Positions 58,593-64,000 of a stretch of 64,000 nucleotides of DNA are shown here, piece after piece. The DNA is taken from NCBI GenBank assembly GCA_910591455.2, contig OU342806.1, forward strand, positions 16,498,841 through 16,562,840, given 5' to 3'. A program made the translations under genes and the position numbers. The notes under the pieces are model-generated. The model ran no database searches. It saw nothing but the letters and a program-made list of their open reading frames with translations, and had not been told where the DNA came from. Source of the stretch: Pholis gunnellus. Taxonomy: Eukaryota; Chordata; Actinopteri; Perciformes; Pholidae. The first letter of the stretch is position 1; each line of letters opens with the position of its first letter.

Positions 58593-60925
58593 GACTGTAA
58601 CATCAAGAGGCACAGCAGGTGATTCGACTTCTGAGTGAGCAGTGGAGCGTCTGAGTCCTGAGTCAGCAGAGGTGAATTGGGCTTTCTTAAAGTATGAGTG
58701 ACATCCAATGGGTCCTAAGACTCTAAAAGGCGGATTAATAGAATCTTATTAAAGCAGCAGTTGTGAAAGCAGCAGTCTTGGAAATTGAAGGCATAGAGAG
58801 AGAAAGTGAGAAAGTCAGAAAAAATAGAAAGAAAAAAAAGTCTCAATTTCATTAAGACTATTAATGCTGGAGGGATTTTAAGTTCAAAAAGAATTTGCTG
58901 TTTGCCTCAATGAAAATGTACCTATTTATATCCCTATATATGGCTCCTTTAAATATTACCCTATCATACTGTGTAGGTAACCTACAGTAGATAACAGATA
59001 AAGTCAACATATAATAATGTAAATATGAATTGCATACACAGCTAGTCAAATCTTAATAACATATTTCTATGGTTTTGATTATCTTGCAAGTTTATTTCAT
59101 TTCAAATGTCATGTTTGCCCTCAAAAAGGACAGCCATCAAAGGGAAAATCAATCTGAGGTCTCGGTTAAAGCGGCCAAAATGAAAGGACAGGTTAACTTT
59201 CCCCCAAGTCGGCCTTAAAACAATACTCGCATGCGTTAAAACTGCTTACTGTTATCATTCCTCCTGTTTATACTGGCCATTTAAACATCCTCACCTAACA
59301 TGCCTACAATGTACATGTAAGTGATGGGTGACAAAATCCACAGTCCACATGCTCCGAGTTCTTCTGAAGCTAATACAGAGCTTCGGCAGTCTTACTCATT
59401 AATTGAATTAAATAATTTTGTTTCTACAGACAATGTTTTCATGCTGACCTGCGGTGGAGGGATATAAACACAAACAGGGAATTTGCTAATTAACAACTTT
59501 AAAAAAACACTCACTTGATGTGTCTCAGACTGCTGCAAGCCTTTTATTAACGTCAGATAAAGCTTGGGATACATAAGTGGATTTTGCCCGCTTACATTGA
59601 CAGCACATTAGGAAGGGATCTCTTTAGTTCCAATAGGAACAGCGAGCAAAACCTGTTTCAGTGTTCACATGAGCACCTATCCTTTTAACAGGGAGACAGC
59701 ATGTTGTAGTCTTGTCCAATGCGGCAGAAAGATTGATGAATACTGGCATCAAGAGTAAAGGTTCAAATTTGTAAGAGCATAGATGCATTTGGGCTTTGTG
59801 TACCAGCTGTGGTTTGTATTTTTTTCCTTAAAGCATCTGGTTCTTCCTCGCTCCTCTATGCTTCAGCTTCAGCGCCGCACAGCTGATGCCGGCACACTAG
59901 ACAGTGTGCACTGAGTTGAAAAATATTACACATGGCCTGTGGGTTGGGAGACGCGTCTTGCTCATGCCCCATTTTCTCAGCCGTGTCTGCTGCTCCACCT
60001 CTTATCTGGAGCACGTGTGGTGTGGTGAGGAGGCTGACAACTTCAGAGAGTAGAGGAAACATGCTTCTTAGTAACTCTGAGAAACCCAGGCCCCCAAAGT
60101 GGTGAGACTAGCTGTAGCTGCCATTCTCTTTAAGTCCCAGAAAATCACTTCTCTCTCCTGCCTCTTTTCCCATCCCTGTAAATGCTGTTTTCCCTCACCA
60201 ACAGTGAATAATTCCATAACTCCCATCCTCCCTGTCCAAGTGCTGGACTGTCATGTTCCCTTTAGTGCTCTGTTCATTCTTTTTCCTCTCTGGCCTCTTA
60301 ATTGTCTCTCACTGCACCTTCTCATTTGACGATCGTTAGCTTTTACTCCTCGCTCTTTTATCTAATTCATTTCCCCATTCTCCCTATGTCTCTAACTCTT
60401 CCTCCAACTCTCAAACCCACTTCTATCACACTTCCTTTCTCCTTCCCCCTCCGTCTAGCTTTTTCAATCTCACACCTTGCTTCCGATAATTTCTCAATAT
60501 AATGAGAAATGTCTCTGATGTAAACGCAATATTGTCAAATTTGAGCAGCTTGCAAACTTTCTCACTTGCCAACCACATTTTCTTTAACTTTCTTCTCCTT
60601 CTTCTATTACATCTTTAATCATGTACTGAGCAGTAGGCCGTGTCACTAAAGTATAAGGCAGTAACTAAAGGTTCTTCTTGAGTGTGTTAGTGTGAATCAA
60701 TTCTGGACATTGTTTTACTGTTAGTCTCCCATTTCAGTCTGAAAAGAGTGATGCAATGGCATTACAGCGAGTAGAATATACAAAGACAATGCACACATCC
60801 GCATGTTTAAGACACTTTCTTTCAATAAAAAGTAGAGGAAGATTTTTGTTTTGTTATTTTTCTATTGTTATAATGTAAAAAAGGACTTGAGGACAATTGT
60901 GTCTGCAGTTTGACAGTTACTAATA

Positions 60926-60968
<43 letters not shown>

Positions 60969-62172
60969 TGTAAATGTCTAAGTAGCAATGGCCAAAATAA
61001 TTCAAACTGAAATAGATTTCTGCAACAAAACCACACTGTAGCATGTGCTGTGCAGCACAGTGGTTTATCAATGTTGCTCTATCTAGCAAGGATTCCTCCT
61101 TACTTCAAAATACAATTGAAGACTTTAGCGTGACGTTGTAAAGCATTGTTTCTGCTTTTATAAACTGCTGTCATTATTTGTCTGGAACTACAAACTGTAA
61201 AGTGGTATTTTTTTTAGGCCCGGAAAGCTACAATTGGTGCGAGAACGAGGAACTCAGCCAGTCTCAGGGAGCGAGTACGAAGGAGAGGAGCAGAGAGAAA
61301 GACGGAGGGAGAAAAAAAAGACAAAGAGAGTGAGAGAGGCTGTCAGAAAGTGAGGATGAGTTATGAGAGGTGTGAGGTGAGAATGGAGGGGACTGTCGTT
61401 TGTTAGCTCTGACAGCTCTGTTACACACTGCTCATGGGGGACCGACAACAAGCAGACCGAGAGATACACTTGTGAGTATAGTGTGTATGTGTGTGTGTGT
61501 GTGTGTGGGAGAGAAAAGCAGAGAGGGAAAAAGGACGTAAAATAGATCGACAGATGGTCAGACAGAGAAACGAAGGGGAAGCGAAGGCAGAGAGAGGAGG
61601 AAAACTGATGTAAGTAGTGGTTTTCAGCTCCCTGCTGTTTTAATGGCGGGTGGTAGCAGTAGTGGTGGCAGCGGAGCATTACAATCACGGAAGAACACAC
61701 ACACACACACACACACACACACTGTACTTCACACAAACTCACATTCTTATGCACGAACCCTGCTCACCATGCTCCTTACCTCTGTGGGAGAGGTTGGCGT
61801 TGCTCTCTCTCTGAATGCTGTTGGGGGCCACTGGGCCCAACAGGGGTGTGTGTGTGGATGTGGACGTCTGACGTGTGCTGCTGAAACTGGTCGTCTGTGT
61901 GCTCATGGCAGTGGGGGTCCGAGGCTGCTCTGTAGAGGTTCTTCTGGGGGTCTTAGGAGCGGCATGTGTCGTCAGGCGTCTGGTTGTGGGCCTGAGCGTC
62001 GTAGCAGCAGAGGTGGTGGTGGAGCTTACGGTCGCGGTGGCGGTGGTGGTTGGGCGAGTCGTGGTGGTGGTAACCGTTGTGCCAGTTGTCGTGGTTGTTG
62101 CAGTGGTTGTGGTGAGAGTTGCAGTGGTGGTGGTGGTGGTTGGAGCAGCCGTTGTGGTTGTTCTGGGTCGAA
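52488..62172 (-). CDS. lrp8: LRP8 (ApoER2) C-terminal part, four exons, 5' part outside window
   Basis: The exons in transcript order are 62172-61780, 57710-57642, 54733-54561 and 52526-52488. Phases agree and all sites are GT-AG. They encode 223 complete residues: a Thr-rich O-glycosylation domain, a transmembrane helix (ITVAVLGIVIPIVVIGLLC), the stop-transfer sequence WRNWRRKNTKSM, the tail motif FDNPVY and the C-terminus RVALSLEDDGYP. LRP8 is a cell-surface receptor for reelin and apoE-containing lipoproteins; the NPxY motif binds DAB1 and endocytic adaptors. RKNTKSMNFDNPVYRKTTE followed by HIGR and IGHVYPA, and the LEDDG end, match LRP8 better than VLDLR (which ends in an STDDDLA-like sequence) or LDLR. 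Ligand-binding, EGF and propeller exons must lie beyond 64000. Confidence 0.93.
52527..54560 (-). other. lrp8: lrp8 last intron
   Basis: About 2.0 kb. It holds a (GA)n tract near 52577-52599, C homopolymers near 52794 and 53767, and a (TG)n tract at 54234-54275. I searched both strands for an insert exon of the cytoplasmic tail and saw none. Confidence 0.75.
54234..54275. repeat. (TG)n microsatellite in lrp8 last intron
   Basis: Uninterrupted alternating TG about 280 bases beyond the lrp8 donor at 54560. Confidence 0.95.
54561..54733 (-). CDS. lrp8: lrp8 exon: end of transmembrane helix and NPVY tail
   Basis: The acceptor CTTGCCACAG is followed by VVIGLLCTGGYLIWRNWRRK and then NTKSMNFDNPVYRKTTEDDD, EIHIGRHSESIGHVYPA. 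NPVY is the clathrin-adaptor/DAB1-binding site. The donor GTGAGT lies at 54560-54555. An alternative acceptor (CATGCAG, 11-12 bases upstream) would insert PILAT-type residues, but the chosen site reproduces the family's IPIVVI spacing. Reading through the donor adds about 36 codons to a stop near 54450. Confidence 0.95.
54734..57641 (-). other. lrp8: lrp8 intron within the transmembrane-coding part
   Basis: About 2.9 kb. It holds a (TG)n tract at 56021-56045, a T homopolymer near 55739 and a unique-looking stretch at about 56380-56660 with homeodomain-like TAAT cores, which might be conserved non-coding DNA. No coding exon was recognised. Confidence 0.7.
56021..56045. repeat. (TG)n microsatellite in lrp8 intron
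   Basis: Short uninterrupted alternating TG. Confidence 0.9.
57642..57710 (-). CDS. lrp8: lrp8 exon: juxtamembrane and start of transmembrane helix
   Basis: A 69-base exon between TTCATCTCAG and GTGAGT on the minus strand. It encodes ANDHYLIGNNITVAVLGIVI plus PI; NNIT is a potential N-glycosylation site and the hydrophobic run is the first half of the transmembrane helix. The LDLR family also splits its membrane helix across two exons. Confidence 0.92.
58541..58591. repeat. (CA)n microsatellite in lrp8 intron
   Basis: About 50 bases of uninterrupted alternating CA. Confidence 0.95.
60930..60966. repeat. (AT)n microsatellite in lrp8 intron
   Basis: Uninterrupted alternating AT. Confidence 0.95.
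61480..61508. repeat. (GT)n microsatellite in lrp8 intron
   Basis: Alternating GT with one AT interruption near its start. Confidence 0.9.
61694..61723. repeat. (CA)n microsatellite next to an lrp8 donor
   Basis: Alternating CA about 55 bases beyond the donor of the O-glycosylation exon. On the transcript it reads (UG)n, a possible CELF/TDP-43-type binding tract. Confidence 0.9.
61780..62172 (-). CDS. lrp8: lrp8 exon: Thr-rich O-linked glycosylation domain
   Basis: On the minus strand the acceptor TCTCTAATGCAG and donor GTAAGG bound 393 bases. The 130-residue product begins RPRTTTTAAPTTTT, is dominated by Thr with Pro, Ala, Ser and Arg, and ends SNANLSHR before the split codon. It corresponds to the O-linked sugar domain of LDLR-family receptors, which lies between the EGF repeats and the membrane. 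It looks longer than the mammalian equivalent. Much of it is encoded by ACC/ACA/ACG triplets, so repeat slippage may set its length. Confidence 0.9.
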
Positions 62173-64000
62173 CTGCATTAGAGAAACAGGACAATAATCA
62201 TAAGTAGTTGGGATATTACTTGAAGACGCTTACAGCTGGCAAGTATGTTGACAACAACAGTTGTAGTATTTTGGCTGGGTGCTTCAATACACAGCAAGTA
62301 ATGGGAAATTAAACTATTATATCATGCTCTCAACTCCCCGGAGTTTTAAAAAGAGCAGGGTGATGAGGCTTAAATAATTAACAGGATATTTTTATTCCTG
62401 TACGTAAATCAAACTGATGTTCAAAGCAATCAACGGAATTCTGCTGTTACGCATTACATAGACCAAACTCGTACACTTCAAAACTCTTTTCCGTTGTGCT
62501 TAGAATCATTCACTTGGATAATATATATTTTAGAACAATTACATTATTGTATGTAATATTATGGTGAATTATTGCTGATAATACCTTTCCCGTCTAAGAC
62601 AAAGCAATCACTTTCACCACCTTTTTTAAAAAGTTATATTTGTATTTTTTCATTGGACAGTAATGATAAACTATGTGGCATAGGGAGAATGTTATGATAT
62701 GATGACACATTTAAACAGGTCACCATTGATACCTTTCTATTTGTGTCATTTGACAACCATTATCAAAATTGTTATTAGTGATAGTGATTTGACAAATCCA
62801 AATGCATTTAGGGTTTTATAGCTGCAAAACTGATAAGGATTTGCCCTAAAATAGACAGAAACATAAAGCAGAGAGCAAGAGGAACATAATAAAAGGGGGC
62901 ATTTTATCAAAACTTAATAAGAGCTCAGCAGAAATATTTGTACTGCATTAGGAAGTCCAAAAGTTGTCAGTGCAAACATTGTCTCTCTCTCTCTTGCTCT
63001 CTGCACACTCAAAAGCCATGTTCCCTCTCCCGTCCTTTCTCAGAGGGATTCCCTGAATGGTGGCCTACATACATCATCATCATCTCTCTTTCTCTGCTCC
63101 TGTTCAAACATGAAATGCAAAACAGCGCAGGTCTATTAAGGACAACAACATCACAAATGTGGTGAGTGTACAGGCTGGGGACTGGCTGAGTGGGGGGGAA
63201 ATAAGGTCGGGGAAATAATGGAGGTGTAGCGTTACATTAAGCACAGGTATCTAATCCTCTTGGGCTTTTGAATCAATCATAATTAATACAATCAGGTTTG
63301 AATATTCTGCATTGTTGAAAGCTGATGGTGGAGACTACTGGATTTGGATAGAAGCTGTAATAGTCAATAGCCTTTTATGATTTAAGACCAATGAATGGGA
63401 ATCTAAAAGATTTATTGTGAATAAGAGCAGACAAATTCCCCAATAGTATGAATATAGTTTTCATATTTGTTTTTGTATTTAATGATTTCTGCATTTACTG
63501 ACAATTTTTTCTCCTGAAATGTTACACTTCAGGATGAGGGACACACGTGGGAATACCAGTATGGAAAGCTACAACTCTAGCACTGAAACCTATAAAGAAA
63601 TGAGTTGGTCTAGCTGTGGTGAGAGCAGAACCTAAATCATATTTGGAATGACATGCTTTGGATAAAAGCGTCTGCCAAATGACTGTAATGTAATGCCAAG
63701 ATTTAACTCATCCTACAAAACCAAAGAAATAACCTATAAACATTTCATTCAGCCTGTAATGGCCATCCATGAATAAGGTTGAATTCCATCAAAATACTGA
63801 ATAGTTTAAAAGGTAAATATGTATTTAAAAATATGTATTAACTATGTGGTGGACTCCTTTTAGCAGTGTTAAGAGAGTGAAACTAGTTTAAAATCGGCAT
63901 GGCCTGGCACTCCATCATGTCACCGTGATTGCAGCAATGTAGACTTCATGTGACATTCCTCAGCACAATCCTTTTAATTAAGTGTGCTGCTGAACTCCTC
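62173..64000 (-). other. lrp8: Partial lrp8 intron running off the window
   Basis: No EGF-like or propeller exon was recognised, so the preceding exon lies beyond the window. The only recognised element is a short transposon tail at 63658-63696. Confidence 0.65.
63658..63696 (+). repeat. Fish retroposon tail fragment
   Basis: TTTGGATAAAAGCGTCTGCC followed by AAATGACTGTAATGTAATG is a short 3' tail seen on many fish SINE/LINE copies. No body of an element precedes it that I can recognise. Confidence 0.5.

Larger units (their letters stand above)
57711..61779 (-). other. lrp8: lrp8 intron after the O-glycosylation exon
   Basis: About 4.1 kb. It holds a long (CA)n tract (58541-58591), an (AT)n tract (60930-60966), a (GT)n tract (61480-61508) and another (CA)n tract (61694-61723). 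No further exon was recognised. Confidence 0.75.

Noticed and set aside
61875..62207. Val-rich and Gly-rich plus-strand frames over 61.6-62.2 kb
   Set aside because: They are antisense to the Thr-rich lrp8 exon; GTG/GTT triplets on this strand explain the composition.

Overview
The window reads as nuclear DNA of a ray-finned fish, probably a percomorph-type teleost. The evidence is vertebrate exon/intron structure with canonical GT-AG sites, abundant (CA)n/(GA)n microsatellites, several repeat families typical of fish genomes, and moderately short introns. No bacterial, organellar or CRISPR features were seen.

Two protein-coding genes can be built exon by exon. On the plus strand, nine coding exons (17861-33875) encode a complete KANK-family protein, best matched to KANK4 (KN motif and ankyrin repeat domains 4), of 1583 residues by my splice model. 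It has an N-terminal KN motif, a very large low-complexity middle encoded by one 3.6-kb exon, and C-terminal ankyrin repeats. On the minus strand, four exons (62172 down to 52488) encode the C-terminal part of LRP8 (ApoER2, a reelin/apoE receptor): Thr-rich O-glycosylation domain, transmembrane segment, NPVY cytoplasmic tail and terminal 12-residue exon. The rest of lrp8 lies to the right, outside the window.

Layout: 1-17.8 kb has no recognised coding gene. It holds repeats, possible conserved non-coding DNA and probably unseen 5' non-coding exons of kank4. 17.8-33.9 kb is kank4, and 33.9 to about 37.3 kb is its likely 3'UTR, which includes a 34-base G run. 37.3-45.9 kb is intergenic, with a decayed LINE, other repeats and a two-exon candidate coding unit of unknown identity on the minus strand (38343-38997). 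About 45.9-52.5 kb is probably the lrp8 3'UTR and flank and contains a nested transposon pair. 52.5-64 kb holds the lrp8 coding exons and introns.

kank4 and lrp8 converge tail to tail. In human, LDLR sits beside KANK2 and DOCK6 on chromosome 19, VLDLR with KANK1 and DOCK8 on chromosome 9, and KANK4 with DOCK7 on chromosome 1, where LRP8 is several megabases away. The fish order therefore looks like a retained ancestral LDLR-family/KANK linkage. The two products act separately: KANK proteins link talin and the cortex at adhesion margins, while LRP8 is a cell-surface signalling and endocytic receptor.
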